From contig DASXUC010000088.1 in the NCBI GenBank assembly GCA_036505015.1, forward strand, positions 9,291 through 73,290: DNA of 64,000 bases, written 5' to 3'. This document shows, piece by piece, positions 41,594 through 51,211 of this stretch. The DNA is from DASXUC01 sp036505015. Its GTDB lineage: Bacteria; Sysuimicrobiota; Sysuimicrobiia; Sysuimicrobiales; Kaftiobacteriaceae. Position 1 is the first letter of the stretch, and each line of letters starts with the position of its first letter. Below the pieces are notes generated by a model. That model was not told the origin of the DNA. It did not search any database and worked only from the letters and a program-made list of their open reading frames with translations. The position numbers were made by a program, and so were the translations under genes.

Positions 41594-42419
41594 ACGCCGG
41601 GACCGCCGGCATCATCAGCGCAGCGTGATGCGCGACGGGGTTGTAGAATCTCGTCTCGATACCCTGCATGCGCGGGGTGATGTCGCCGGGCGTCAGATTG
41701 CGCGGATCGACCCGGCGGGACGCGCAGGTGAATCCCCACAGCACGCCTGGGTATGACGGAACCGGAGCCCAATACGGCGCGACGATCGGAAACAGCCCGG
41801 CGAGGGCACCGCGCACCTGCGCGCCGAGCCGCTGCTGATACAGGAGCGAGCCGCTTTGCACCGCGAGGACGCCATCGTCCCCGAGCGCCCGGGCGCAGGC
41901 CCGGAAGAACGCATCCGAGAATAATGCGATCCCCGGTCCTTTCGGATCGGTTGAGTCCACCGCGATGACGTCGAACCGCTCTGTCGTTCGCTCCACAAAC
42001 GCGATGCCGTCGTCGACCAGCACACGGGCCCGCGGGTTGTCAAACGCCCCTGCGCTGATCCGTGGCAGGAAGGTGCGGCTGGCCGCCAGCACGTCGCCGT
42101 CGATATCCACCATCGTGGCCCCGACCAGAGGATGCTTCAGGGCCTCTTTCAGCGCGCCCCCATCCCCGCCGCCGATGATCAGCACCTGGGAAGGTTGCGG
42201 ATGCGTCATCAGCGGCAGGTGCACCAGCATCTCGTGATAGATGTACTCGTCCCGCTCGGTGGTCTGCACGGCGTCATCAAGGATCAGCATCCGCCCGAAT
42301 GCCGCGCTGCGCGCAATCTGGATGCGCTGGTAGGCCGAATGGCGGTCGTAGAGGATTTCGTCCACCTGCGTGGCCTGGGCGAATCCCGGGCCGACGATGT
42401 CGGCGATCCACTCGCTCAC
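41577..42419 (-). CDS. speE: Spermidine synthase (polyamine aminopropyltransferase)
   Basis: 280 residues, GTG start after GGGGTG. Motifs GGGDGGALKEALKHP, MVDIDGDVL, DDGIAFV and the catalytic-loop VIAVDSTDPKGPG. Transfers aminopropyl from decarboxylated SAM to putrescine. speD, which makes that donor, is not in the window. Middle gene of the arginine decarboxylase-speE-speB operon. Confidence 0.92.
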   Translation of the reverse strand: MSEWIADIVGPGFAQATQVDEILYDRHSAYQRIQIARSAAFGRMLILDDAVQTTERDEYIYHEMLVHLPLMTHPQPSQVLIIGGGDGGALKEALKHPLVGATMVDIDGDVLAASRTFLPRISAGAFDNPRARVLVDDGIAFVERTTERFDVIAVDSTDPKGPGIALFSDAFFRACARALGDDGVLAVQSGSLLYQQRLGAQVRGALAGLFPIVAPYWAPVPSYPGVLWGFTCASRRVDPRNLTPGDITPRMQGIETRFYNPVAHHAALMMPAVPAFDPEP

Positions 42420-42435
42420 AATTTCACCCCACCCA

Positions 42436-42473
42436 CGGGATAAAGGCGATGAGAGGGTATCCCGCTTATCCCG
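42436..42473. repeat. Short hairpin element 8 (CGGGATAA type)
   Basis: CGGGATAA (42436-42443) pairs with TTATCCCG (42466-42473), with a further partial word (GGTATCCCG) inside. It is shorter than the other elements and sits between pdaD and speE. Confidence 0.5.
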
Positions 42474-42484
42474 ATTTCTCTAGG

Positions 42485-42943
42485 TCAGCGCCAGAAGACC
42501 GCGGCGGCAATGGCGCAGCCGATGCGCTGGACCACGTGCTCGCGGACGGCGACGACGATCTCGGCAGTGTCCAGCCCGCGCAGATCCATGGCCTCGGCGA
42601 CCATGCCGCGCACAATCGCCTCGGCGTTCTCGCCCGTGCCGGCGTGCTGGTACTCCATGATCACCCCGTAGGCGCCGGGTGAGAACCCGAGGCCGACCGC
42701 AGCGGCGATGCGCTCTCCAGGCGTGTGGCTCGTAATCTTGGCATAGACGGCCGGGGTGAGCATGCCCGCGACAAGCGCGGGGACCGGAACCATGCGCACG
42801 CCCGCGGGCAGGATGCTGGTCACGCGCAGGAAGTTAAGGTTGGCAATGCCGGCGTCCATCAAGGCCCGGTCAAAGGCCGTGAGTTCGGTGCGTCCTTCCC
42901 CGCTGCCGGCTACCGCCGACACCGCCTGGGGTCGTTCCCACAT
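42485..42943 (-). CDS. pdaD: Pyruvoyl-dependent arginine decarboxylase
   Basis: 152 residues from ATG 42943 after GGAGG. The self-cleavage site is in FLRVTSILPAG, where the Ser after Thr should become the pyruvoyl group; homologues usually have SS or TS. Further family features are NAEAIVRGMVAEAM and the GVIMEYQHAGTGENA segment. Converts arginine to agmatine as the first step of the operon. Confidence 0.88.
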   Translation of the reverse strand: MWERPQAVSAVAGSGEGRTELTAFDRALMDAGIANLNFLRVTSILPAGVRMVPVPALVAGMLTPAVYAKITSHTPGERIAAAVGLGFSPGAYGVIMEYQHAGTGENAEAIVRGMVAEAMDLRGLDTAEIVVAVREHVVQRIGCAIAAAVFWR

Positions 42944-43099
42944 TGGTCTGTATCCTCCGGTGGTGATCCACCCTAACTTTCTCGTGCGGATTCGGCGCTC
43001 CCTCTCAACACCGCGCCGGTGGTCGGCGGCCGCGCCCGCGCCGGGTAGAATAACGTCTAGCGGGTATGTTCTAGTTGGGTTGTCCAAAAGGAGCGCCTC

Positions 43100-44761
43100 A
43101 TGGGTCGCATCGTTGCGCTACTGATGATCGCCGCACTGGCGGTTCCGTCCTCCGCCGCGGCGCAGCCTCCCCCGGCAGGGGCCGGGGTTCCGGCAATGGC
43201 CGCGGTGGCTGCCGCCGGAGCGGACTTTGGCGCCTTGCGTAAGGCGGGCGCCCTGTCGGTGAAACTGGTGGCCGATTGGTCGGAGTTGGAGCCGGCGAAA
43301 GGGCAATTCGTCTGGAAACCGCTGGATGATGCGGTGGCCGCGGCAACGGCCGCCGGGCTGACGGTGGTGCTCGTGCTCGCCTACACGCCGAAGTGGGCAT
43401 CGTTGGCCAGCGGACCGGAACTGTCGAATCGTGACATCTACAGCCGGCAGCCGCCCAAGCGCATCGGTGACTGGGAAGCCTTTGTCACCGGGGCCGTGAC
43501 CCGCTACAAAGCCAAAGTGAAGGACTGGCAGATCTGGACGTCGCTGAATCTCCCGTTCTTCCGGGGGACGGCGTCGGAGTACCTCGCGCTGCTCCGCGCG
43601 GCGCGTTCGCGCAGCAAGGCCGCCGACCCGTCGAGCCGGATCGTGATGGCGACCCCGCAGGGCATGGACCTTTCCGGCATCCGTCGCGCGATGCTGCAGG
43701 CGGGTACGTCGTTCGACGTGATCTCTCTCAATCCCCAGGGGCTCACCCCCGAGGCGCTGATGCGGCCGCTGCGGGCGCTGCGCGACCGGCTGCTGGCGAA
43801 CCAGCAGAAAGAGATCTGGATCGAGTGGGATCCGCGCGGCCAGGGCGACCGGCAGGGCTGGGGGGAGCAGTGGCTCAAGGTCGTCGTGCTGGCGAGGACG
43901 TTTCGGGTCGCGCGGGTCTTCTGGTCCGCGCCGCCGACGGCGGAAGTGGATGCTGCCAGGAAGACGTTCGACGGGCTGGTGGGTGGGCGGGCGTTCGCCG
44001 GGTATCTGACGGTTCCTGGTGCTGTTGCGCTTGTGTTCGGGAAAACGGACGCCGCCCTGATTGCCTGGGGCACGCCCTCAGCCGACCTGAGGGTAAGCGC
44101 GAATGGCAGTGTTTATGCCGCGAATGGTGACGTGCGGCAGCCCGCCGCCGAAGAGAGGAACCTCAAGGTGGCGCTGGCGGCGGATCCTGTGATCATTGCG
44201 GATCTCGATCCTGAGGTCGTCGCCCAGGCGGGCGCGGTGCTGCAAGACAAGGGCCTGCCCGTCCCGACGCCCGGCAAGGATTTCGCCGGGGTGACCGAGG
44301 TGCGCACGAAACTCGGGAAGGCCAATGCGGAGGAAGGACTCTACAACATGCCGTTCCGGTCCCGCAGGAACGGGGCGGTCGACGTCGTGGAGGTTGACGG
44401 CGCCGAGGCTGTGCGAACGAATACGTCCAAAGAGATCGTGTTCATCTACTTTGACGTGGATGATTCCTTCCTTTATTACGTCGATGGCCGGGCGACCGTG
44501 GAGGTGTCGGTCGAGGTACGGGGAGCCAGCGCCCCGCAGCAACTGGGGTTTAACCTGCTCTACGACTCGATGACCGGATACCGCTTCACATCCTGGCAGT
44601 GGGTCGAGGCCAGGCCGGCCTGGGTGACCTACACGTTCAAACTGACCGACGCGGGGTTTGCCAACACCTGGGGATGGGACTTCGCCATCACCGCCGTGGG
44701 CAACCGGAAGGAAGATCTCACGGTGCGCAGCGTCACCGTGCGGAAGATCCCCAAACCCTAG
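43100..44761 (+). CDS. Secreted glycoside hydrolase-like (GH39/GH5-type) protein, probably inactive
   Basis: 553 residues with a signal peptide (ending SSAAAQ). Residues about 30-300 read as a TIM barrel of GH39 type: VKLVADWSELEPAKGQFVW, VVLVLAYTPKWAS, WQIWTSLNLPFFRG, FDVISLNPQG, EIWIEWDP. The acid/base Glu of the usual WEIWNEPN motif is replaced (IWTSLN), whereas the possible nucleophile (WIEWD) remains. A C-terminal beta-sandwich of about 160 residues follows. It may be a sugar-binding pseudoenzyme. Ribosome site AAAAGGAG. Confidence 0.65.
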   Translation: MGRIVALLMIAALAVPSSAAAQPPPAGAGVPAMAAVAAAGADFGALRKAGALSVKLVADWSELEPAKGQFVWKPLDDAVAAATAAGLTVVLVLAYTPKWASLASGPELSNRDIYSRQPPKRIGDWEAFVTGAVTRYKAKVKDWQIWTSLNLPFFRGTASEYLALLRAARSRSKAADPSSRIVMATPQGMDLSGIRRAMLQAGTSFDVISLNPQGLTPEALMRPLRALRDRLLANQQKEIWIEWDPRGQGDRQGWGEQWLKVVVLARTFRVARVFWSAPPTAEVDAARKTFDGLVGGRAFAGYLTVPGAVALVFGKTDAALIAWGTPSADLRVSANGSVYAANGDVRQPAAEERNLKVALAADPVIIADLDPEVVAQAGAVLQDKGLPVPTPGKDFAGVTEVRTKLGKANAEEGLYNMPFRSRRNGAVDVVEVDGAEAVRTNTSKEIVFIYFDVDDSFLYYVDGRATVEVSVEVRGASAPQQLGFNLLYDSMTGYRFTSWQWVEARPAWVTYTFKLTDAGFANTWGWDFAITAVGNRKEDLTVRSVTVRKIPKP

Positions 44762-44898
44762 CGCAGGGCGGGCACTGTGGTCGGGCAGAGGGGTCGGGAT
44801 GGGAGAGCGCGAACGCTCCCTCATCCCGGCTCCTTGTCGTGTCCGGCGTCGGGGACAGGCGTGGTCGATCAGGCAAACGACGAATGGGAGGGAGAGCG

Positions 44899-46188
44899 AT
44901 GCGTAGGCAGAGCCGGATGAGGGCAACCCTGAGGCTCGCTGTGCTCGTGCTGGCCGCCGTGCTGGCCGTCGGATATCTTCCGGCCGCGGCCCAGCAGACC
45001 CCGCCGATTCCGGCATCGATCAAGGTGGGGGCGCTCTTCGATACGACCGGTCCGACCTCCGACGTCGGCGTCGACTACTCCAAGGGCGTGCTCGACGGCG
45101 TGCGCTACATCAACGAGGTCGAGGGCGGCATCCGCGGACGAGTGAAAATCGACCTGGTGTGGTCGGACTACGGCTACCGCATTCCCGATGCCCTGTCACT
45201 GTACCGGAAGTTCACCGACGTCGATAAGGTCAACGCCATCATCGGGTGGGGGACGGGGGACACGGAGGCGCTGAAGGGCCAGATCTCCGACGACCAGGTG
45301 CCGTACATCTCCGCCAGCTACTCCTCGCATCTGGATGATCCGGCGAAGACCCCATACAACTTCTACCCGGTGAGCAGCTACTCCGACCAGCTGCGGGCGG
45401 TGCTGCGGTATCTGAAGGATCTGGCGACCGAGCAGGGCATCACCCGGCCCAAGATTGTCTTCATGTACCCGGACCATCCCTACGGTCTCGCGCCGATCCC
45501 CGCGGGCAAGGCCTACGCGCAGGAGCTCGGCTTCGAAGTTGGGCAGGACCAGATCGTCGCCCTGGCCGCGCTGGAGGCCCGCTCCCAGGTACAGGCCGTC
45601 AAGACCTTCGGCGCCCACTTTGCCTGGATCGGGGGGACCACGAACTCGGCGTCGGTGATCGTGCGCGACGCGCGGGCGGCCGGGCTGACGACCCGCTTCG
45701 TGGTCAACGTGTGGGGATTTGATGAAAACATGATCAAGCTGATCGGCAAAGACGCCGAAGGCGTGCTGGCCTCGACCCCGCATACCTACTACGGCGAACC
45801 CGCGGCCGGCCGTGCGAAGATGTTCGATGCGCTGCGGCGTTTTTACAACAAGTCCCCCGACTTCACGTGGGGCACCACGCAGACGCCATTCATCGCCTCA
45901 TACGTGCGGGGGTGGCTCAACGTGCTGCTGCTGAAGAAGGGCCTGGAGATCATCGTCGACAACTGGGCCACCTACTCCCGGCTGGGCGGGTTCAGCGGAC
46001 CATCGGTGCGGTCGGCGCTGGAGACGCTGCGGGACTGGGATCCGGAAGGCCTGGCGGCGCCGGTCACCTTGACCCGGACGGATCATCGCCCGTCGACCAC
46101 CACGCGGATCGTGACCGTGCGGAACGGACGCGTCGTGGTGCTGAAGACGGTCACCATCGACCGCCGGAAGGACTGGCTCGGGTTCTAG
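44899..46188 (+). CDS. livK: Branched-chain amino acid-type ABC transporter substrate-binding protein
   Basis: 429 residues from ATG 44899 behind GGGAGGGAG. A Sec signal (ending PAAAQQ) precedes a periplasmic binding protein type 1 fold (IKVGALFDTTGPTSDVGVDYSKG). The wider family binds amino acids, amides or aromatic and other carboxylates. With an acyl-CoA ligase in the permease operon, a carboxylate substrate is at least as likely as leucine. Confidence 0.88.
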   Translation: MRRQSRMRATLRLAVLVLAAVLAVGYLPAAAQQTPPIPASIKVGALFDTTGPTSDVGVDYSKGVLDGVRYINEVEGGIRGRVKIDLVWSDYGYRIPDALSLYRKFTDVDKVNAIIGWGTGDTEALKGQISDDQVPYISASYSSHLDDPAKTPYNFYPVSSYSDQLRAVLRYLKDLATEQGITRPKIVFMYPDHPYGLAPIPAGKAYAQELGFEVGQDQIVALAALEARSQVQAVKTFGAHFAWIGGTTNSASVIVRDARAAGLTTRFVVNVWGFDENMIKLIGKDAEGVLASTPHTYYGEPAAGRAKMFDALRRFYNKSPDFTWGTTQTPFIASYVRGWLNVLLLKKGLEIIVDNWATYSRLGGFSGPSVRSALETLRDWDPEGLAAPVTLTRTDHRPSTTTRIVTVRNGRVVVLKTVTIDRRKDWLGF

Positions 46189-46190
46189 GT

Positions 46191-46287
46191 GCGGGATCGC
46201 GGTGGCGCGGGATCGCGGGATCGGGAAGAGGTCGCTGAGATTCGTCTTGGGTGTCCGCGTTCCCGCGTTCCCCAGATCCCGCGTTCC
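46191..46287. repeat. Tandem-word hairpin element 9 (GCGGGATC type)
   Basis: Left arm GCGGGATCGCGGTGGCGCGGGATCGCGGGATC (46191-46222) and right arm CCGCGTTCCCGCGTTCC...ATCCCGCGTTCC (46254-46287). GCGGGAT/ATCCCGC and GCGCGGGA/TCCCGCGT pair. It lies between livK and livF. Confidence 0.82.
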
Positions 46288-46297
46288 TGTCTCCTAA

Positions 46298-47080
46298 ATG
46301 CTCACCGTCAACAACATCGAAGTGGTCTACTGGGGGACGATCCTCGTCCTGAAAGGCGTTTCGCTGGAGGTCCCCGCCGGAAAGATTACCGCGCTGATTG
46401 GGGCCAACGGGGCCGGCAAGACCACCACACTGAAGGCGATCACCGGGCTGATCCGGCTCGAGCGGGGTGAAGTCACCCGGGGCAGCATCGACTTCCACGG
46501 CCAGCGGATCACCAACCGTCTCCCCGAAGAGACCGCCCGCCGGGGGATCGTGATGGTCCGTGAAGGCCGCCGGTTGTTCGAGGAGTTGACCACCCAAGAG
46601 AACCTGCTCGTCGGGGCGGCGCTGAACAGGTCCGGGCGGGACGTGATCGAGCAGGTGTACGGCTACTTCCCCCGCCTCGCCGAGCGTCGCAAAGTCCGCG
46701 CCGGGTACCTCTCCGGCGGCGAGCAGCAGATGCTGGCCATTGGCTGTGCGATGACGGCCGGTCCCCGGCTGCTGCTGCTGGACGAGCCCAGTCTGGGCCT
46801 GGCGCCCATGGTGGCCCGGGAGATCTTCTCACTGGTCGCCCGGCTGAACACCGACGCCGGCATGACCATCCTGCTGGTCGAGCAGAACGCGCGCATGGCC
46901 CTCGAGCTCGCATCCTACGGGTACGTGATGGAGAACGGCAAGATCGTTCTCGATGGGCCGACCGCCATGCTGCGGGAGGACGCCGACGTGGAGGAATTCT
47001 ACCTCGGCATCCGCGGTGCCGAGCGGCGGCGCTTCACCGAAATCAAGAGCTACAAGCGGCGGAAACGGTGGCTGGCCTAA
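46298..47080 (+). CDS. livF: ABC transporter ATP-binding protein LivF
   Basis: 260 residues. Walker A GANGAGKTT, signature LSGGEQQML, Walker B LLLLDEPSLGL. Length and the ending (KIVLDGPTAML) match LivF. Pairs with LivG encoded at 51212-51988 on the other strand. Confidence 0.93.
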   Translation: MLTVNNIEVVYWGTILVLKGVSLEVPAGKITALIGANGAGKTTTLKAITGLIRLERGEVTRGSIDFHGQRITNRLPEETARRGIVMVREGRRLFEELTTQENLLVGAALNRSGRDVIEQVYGYFPRLAERRKVRAGYLSGGEQQMLAIGCAMTAGPRLLLLDEPSLGLAPMVAREIFSLVARLNTDAGMTILLVEQNARMALELASYGYVMENGKIVLDGPTAMLREDADVEEFYLGIRGAERRRFTEIKSYKRRKRWLA

Positions 47081-47088
47081 CGGAGCAA

Positions 47089-47172
47089 CTACGCGATAAG
47101 AGCGATCAATGCGATACAAGCGGTAAGAAGGTCGAAGTTGCCGTTATCGCTCATATCGCCTTTATCGCGTAG
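47089..47172. repeat. Tandem-word hairpin element 10 (GCGATAAGA type)
   Basis: CTACGCGATAA (47089-47099) pairs perfectly with TTATCGCGTAG (47162-47172). Inside are further GCGATA words facing TATCGC words. It lies between the convergent livF and livM genes and may serve as a two-way terminator. Confidence 0.87.
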
Positions 47173-48216
47173 TCAGTACGTATAGGGCCACAGATCCAGG
47201 CGGCGCTTCAGTTTCCTCAGCAGCATCGCGATCCCGCCCGGCTCCCAGATCAGCAGCCCGATGAGGATGACCCCGAAGATGATCTCACGCAGGGGCGTGG
47301 CGATCCTTCCGAAGCTCGGCAGGACGGTGATCAGCATCGGGGCCACGATCCGCAGGCCGTCGGAGAGCAGCCGCGCGAAGGCGGCGCCGAGGTGCGGGCC
47401 CCAGACACTGGTGAGTCCTCCAATCACGACCATCGCCACGTATTCGATCGACGTGCCGATGCCGAAGTGCTCCGGAGTGATCAGCTTGGTATAGTGCGCC
47501 CACAGACTCCCGGCCACGCCGGCATAGAAGGCCGCGATGCCGAAGGCCAGGGTCTTGAAGTACAGCAGGTTGATCCCCAGGACCTGGGCGGCGTAGTCGC
47601 GGTCCCGGATCGCCATGAAGGCGAGCCCAATCCGGCTGCGGGCGAGATTGGCGGTGAAGACACCGGCGGCGACCCAGATGACGAGCAGGAGGTAGTAGAA
47701 TTGCGTTTCCTCTCTGACCTTCCAGGGTCCGATCTGGGGCGAGGCCACCCCGATCGCGCCCACGCCCCCGAAGGCATGGATGATGACGTACTCGGTGAGA
47801 AACTGGAACGCCAGGGTGGCGATCGCGAGGTACAGGCCCTTGATGCGCAGCGAGGGCAGGCCGACCAGCGCCCCAAACAGGAAACTGACCGCACCGGCCA
47901 GGGGGAGGGCGAGCGGAAACCAGAGACCCAGCCCCGGGAATGAGATGCCGAACACGTGAATCTCGCTCACCCGCGCGCTCATCCCCTGGGTGAAGAGGGC
48001 GGAGGTGTACGCGCCGATCGCCATGAACGCCGCATGGCCCAGGGAGATCTGGCCGGTGAATCCGGTCAGCAGGGTGAGCCCACATGCGCCGATGGCGAAG
48101 ATGCCGATGATATTGAGCAGGAACAGGTAGTTGCCCAGCCACCACGGCGCCAGGGCGAGGACGAGGAGCAGCGCCCAAAACCCGACGCGGTAAAACCGCG
48201 TATCCAGCAGCGCCAT
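47173..48216 (-). CDS. livM: Branched-chain-type ABC transporter permease LivM
   Basis: 347 residues from ATG 48216; a GTG at 48264 would add 16. Eight or more transmembrane helices and the LivM signature TGFTGQISLGHAAFMAIGAY, plus the EAA-like loop AIRDRDYAAQVLGINL. Its stop adjoins element 10. Last gene of the livG-ligase-livH-livM run. Confidence 0.9.
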   Translation of the reverse strand: MALLDTRFYRVGFWALLLVLALAPWWLGNYLFLLNIIGIFAIGACGLTLLTGFTGQISLGHAAFMAIGAYTSALFTQGMSARVSEIHVFGISFPGLGLWFPLALPLAGAVSFLFGALVGLPSLRIKGLYLAIATLAFQFLTEYVIIHAFGGVGAIGVASPQIGPWKVREETQFYYLLLVIWVAAGVFTANLARSRIGLAFMAIRDRDYAAQVLGINLLYFKTLAFGIAAFYAGVAGSLWAHYTKLITPEHFGIGTSIEYVAMVVIGGLTSVWGPHLGAAFARLLSDGLRIVAPMLITVLPSFGRIATPLREIIFGVILIGLLIWEPGGIAMLLRKLKRRLDLWPYTY

Positions 48217-48276
48217 GTCGGCGGCATATGTCGTCTTGAAATCCCCTGCGGGGCGGCGGCTCACACGAACACACCA

Positions 48277-48367
48277 GGGAACGAGGGAACGAGGGAACGC
48301 GGGACCGGGTCATCCCTAGGCCGGGTCTTGTTCCTGATCCCGCGATCCCGCGATCTCGCGATCCCGC
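48277..48367. repeat. Tandem-word hairpin element 11 (GGGAACGAG / ATCCCGCG type)
   Basis: Left arm GGGAACGAGGGAACGAGGGAACGCGGGACC (48278-48306), right arm TTCCTGATCCCGCGATCCCGCGATCTCGCGATCCCGC (48331-48367). The two arms use slightly diverged words, as in elements 5 and 9. It fills the livH-livM gap. Confidence 0.82.
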
Positions 48368-48369
48368 CT

Positions 48370-49251
48370 TTACAGGCGTTCAATATGCTCCGTTCCGAAC
48401 AGTCCGTACGGTCGGATCATCAGCACCACGAGGATGACCACGAACGCGGTGACGTCCTTGAAGCCGTAGATGATGTGGGCGTCGATGTACCCGCCGGCGA
48501 TAGACTCGATCACCCCGATCGTCAGTCCGCCGACGATGGCGCCGGGGACGCTGTCCAGCCCCCCGAGGATCACCGCGGCCAGCGCCTTGAGGCCGACAAC
48601 CCCCAAGGCGAAGTTCACTCCCAGCCACAGTCCCAGCAGGATGCCGCCCACCGCGGCGGCGATCGCGGCGAACGCCCAGGCGTAGGCGAAGACCCGGCGC
48701 AGGCTGACCCCCAGCGTCGACGCGGTGAGCTGTTCGTTGGCCGCCGCCCGCATCCCGATGCCGATCAGCGAGAACCGAAAGAACACCCAGAAGCCCACCA
48801 GCAGGACCACCGCGGTCGCCGCGCTGTACACGCCGACACGCTGGATCGGGATGCCGAGGATGGCGACCACCCCTCCGGGCACCACCGGCGGGAACTGCCG
48901 GGTGTCGCCGCCCCACAGACCCACCATCAGCCCCCGCACGATGTACCCCAGTGCCAGGGTGACGATGATCACCGAGAGCAGCGGCTGGCCGAAGAGCGGG
49001 CGCATGATCGCCCGCTCGATGAGGAATCCCAGTGCCGCGGCCGCCAGCAACGTCAGCAGCACCGCGAGCGGGAATGGGACCATCCCGGTCAGGGCGATCG
49101 CGAGGTAGCCGCCGAAGAGGACCAGTTCGCCGTGCGCGAGATTCAGGATCTTGGTGGACTTGTACAGCAGCGCGAATCCCAGCGCGATCAGCGCGTAGAT
49201 ACTGCCGACCGCCAGGCCGTTGAACAGGCCGCCCAGCACGAACTCCGTCAA
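48370..49251 (-). CDS. livH: Branched-chain-type ABC transporter permease LivH
   Basis: 293 residues. Starts at TTG 49251, overlapping the ligase stop as TTGA. Recognisable LivH segments: GLFNGLAVGSIYALIALG, LNLAHGELVLFGGY, AANEQLTASTLGVSLRRVFAYAW, LGGLDSVPGAIVGG. Forms the membrane channel with LivM. Confidence 0.92.
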   Translation of the reverse strand: MTEFVLGGLFNGLAVGSIYALIALGFALLYKSTKILNLAHGELVLFGGYLAIALTGMVPFPLAVLLTLLAAAALGFLIERAIMRPLFGQPLLSVIIVTLALGYIVRGLMVGLWGGDTRQFPPVVPGGVVAILGIPIQRVGVYSAATAVVLLVGFWVFFRFSLIGIGMRAAANEQLTASTLGVSLRRVFAYAWAFAAIAAAVGGILLGLWLGVNFALGVVGLKALAAVILGGLDSVPGAIVGGLTIGVIESIAGGYIDAHIIYGFKDVTAFVVILVVLMIRPYGLFGTEHIERL

Positions 49252-51209
49252 TGCTCGACGCTCCGGATGTGCAGGGTCGTGTGCACCTCGACCGTACGGC
49301 CGTCCTCGTACGTCACCACGAACGTCGTATCGTAGGTGGGCAGGCCGCCGCAGATGGCGGCGATCAGGCCCTGGTAGCGCTCCGAGATGAAATGCCGCCG
49401 CAGCTTCCGCGTCCGCGTCAGCTCGTCGTCGTCGGGATGGAACTCTTTGTACAGCGAGACAAAGCGGGACAGGCGCCACTCCGGCCGCAGCCGCCGGTTG
49501 GTCTGCTCGACGATGCCGTCCAGCAGCTCCAGGACCTGGGGTTTTTGGGACAGGTCGGCGTAGGACGTATACGCGATCCCGCGGTCCTCGGCCCACTTCC
49601 CGACGCTGCGCATCTCGATGTTCAGGATGGCCGCCAGCATCGTCCCCTCCGGGGAGGCGATGACCATCGCCTCCGCCACGTACGGCGTGAACTTCAGCAT
49701 CGCTTCCACGACCCAGGGGCTCATTTTGGTCCCGTCCGCCAGCATGATCACGTCCGACATGCGGTCGAACATGATCACGTCCCCGCTGGGGTCCAGGGTG
49801 CCGTAATCCCCCGTGTACAGCCACCCGTCCCGCAGCGCCTTCGCGGTGCCTTCCGGGTTGTGGTAGTACCCGCGGAACACGCTGGGACTGCGCTCGACGA
49901 TCTCCCCGTCGTCGGTGATCCGCACGTCCGTGTTCGCGATCGGATAGCCCATGGTCCAGAAATGCACCTGCCCGTCGCGGTGCACGCACGAGATGCCGGC
50001 GATCTCGGTCTGGCCGTAGATCTGTTTGAGGTTGACGCCCAGCGAGTGGAAGAACGTGAAGTAGTCGGGGCCCAGCGGCGAGCCGCCGTTCCAGGCCACG
50101 CGCATGTGCAGGAACCCGATCTTGTCCAGGACCGGGCGGAACACCAGCCGGTGTGCGATCCAGCGGGCGGTGCGCAGCCACCATGGCACGGGTAACTGCT
50201 GTGCGCGGCGGTCCACGACCCGACCGCCGATGCGCAGGGCCCAGCCGTAGACGCGGCGGTGCAGCCAGCCGGCGTCGAGCATCCGCACGGTGACCGCGGT
50301 GTGCAACCCTTCGTAGATCCGCGCGGGGGCGAAGGTGAACTGCGGGCCGATCTCGCGGAAATCGCGCTGGGCCGTTTCGGGTTCCTCCGGGAAGTTCACC
50401 GTGAATCCCACCAGCTGATGCAGCGTGGTGGAGATCATGACCTCGCCGATCCAGGCGAACGGCAGGTAGGACACGAACTCATCGCCGGAGTCCAGGTGCG
50501 CCTCGCGCTGATGGAAATTCTCTCCCTGCGCGATCAGGTTGTCATACGACAGCATCGCCAGCTTGGGCAGCGCGGTGGTGCCGGAGGTCTGGCAGAAGAT
50601 GGCAATATCACCGCCGCGTCCCTGATCAACTTCGGCATCGAACAAGTCCGGCATCCGGTCATGCAGCATCCGTCCGCGCGCCTGGACCTCGCTGAAGCTC
50701 AGCAGCTTCGGGTGGGCGTACCGCCACATGCCGCGCCGGTCATCGACGACGACATGCCGGAGGTGAGGGAGGCGGCGTTCCATCTCCAGCAGTTTGTCGA
50801 CCTGCTCCTGGTCCTCGCAGAAGACGATCCGCGCCTCCGAAAACGCCAGCAGCTCCGCCAGTTGGTCACTCAGGCTGTCCTGGTAGAGGCCGTAGGTAAT
50901 GCCGCCCATCGCCTGCGCGCCCAGTTCGGCGTAGAACAGCTCGGGACGGTTGTCGCCGATGATCGCCAGTGCCTGCCCGCGGGCAAAATCCAGCGACTTC
51001 AGGCCGAGTCCGAAGGCGCGCGAGTGCGCGAGATACTCGCGCCAGGTGATGGCCTGCCAGATCCCGAGATCCTTTTCGCGGAAGGCCACGCGGTCCCCGA
51101 AGGCGTCCGCGTTCGCCCGCAGCAGTTTGGGCAGGGTGTCGTCGATCCGCACCGGCTCCGCGGCCGGGCGGCGGGGGAGGGGGCGTTGGAGCACCGAGCG
51201 CGCGGCCAT
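49248..51209 (-). CDS. AMP-forming long-chain/aromatic acyl-CoA ligase
   Basis: 653 residues. ANL superfamily with the AMP-binding P-loop variant FCQTSGTTALPKLAML, YGQTEIAG, and TGDYGTLDPSGD. Members of this subgroup are regularly found inside liv-type ABC operons. It probably activates the imported carboxylic acid to its CoA ester. It sits between livG (2-base gap) and livH (4-nt overlap). Confidence 0.87.
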   Translation of the reverse strand: MAARSVLQRPLPRRPAAEPVRIDDTLPKLLRANADAFGDRVAFREKDLGIWQAITWREYLAHSRAFGLGLKSLDFARGQALAIIGDNRPELFYAELGAQAMGGITYGLYQDSLSDQLAELLAFSEARIVFCEDQEQVDKLLEMERRLPHLRHVVVDDRRGMWRYAHPKLLSFSEVQARGRMLHDRMPDLFDAEVDQGRGGDIAIFCQTSGTTALPKLAMLSYDNLIAQGENFHQREAHLDSGDEFVSYLPFAWIGEVMISTTLHQLVGFTVNFPEEPETAQRDFREIGPQFTFAPARIYEGLHTAVTVRMLDAGWLHRRVYGWALRIGGRVVDRRAQQLPVPWWLRTARWIAHRLVFRPVLDKIGFLHMRVAWNGGSPLGPDYFTFFHSLGVNLKQIYGQTEIAGISCVHRDGQVHFWTMGYPIANTDVRITDDGEIVERSPSVFRGYYHNPEGTAKALRDGWLYTGDYGTLDPSGDVIMFDRMSDVIMLADGTKMSPWVVEAMLKFTPYVAEAMVIASPEGTMLAAILNIEMRSVGKWAEDRGIAYTSYADLSQKPQVLELLDGIVEQTNRRLRPEWRLSRFVSLYKEFHPDDDELTRTRKLRRHFISERYQGLIAAICGGLPTYDTTFVVTYEDGRTVEVHTTLHIRSVEH

Positions 51210-51211
51210 GG

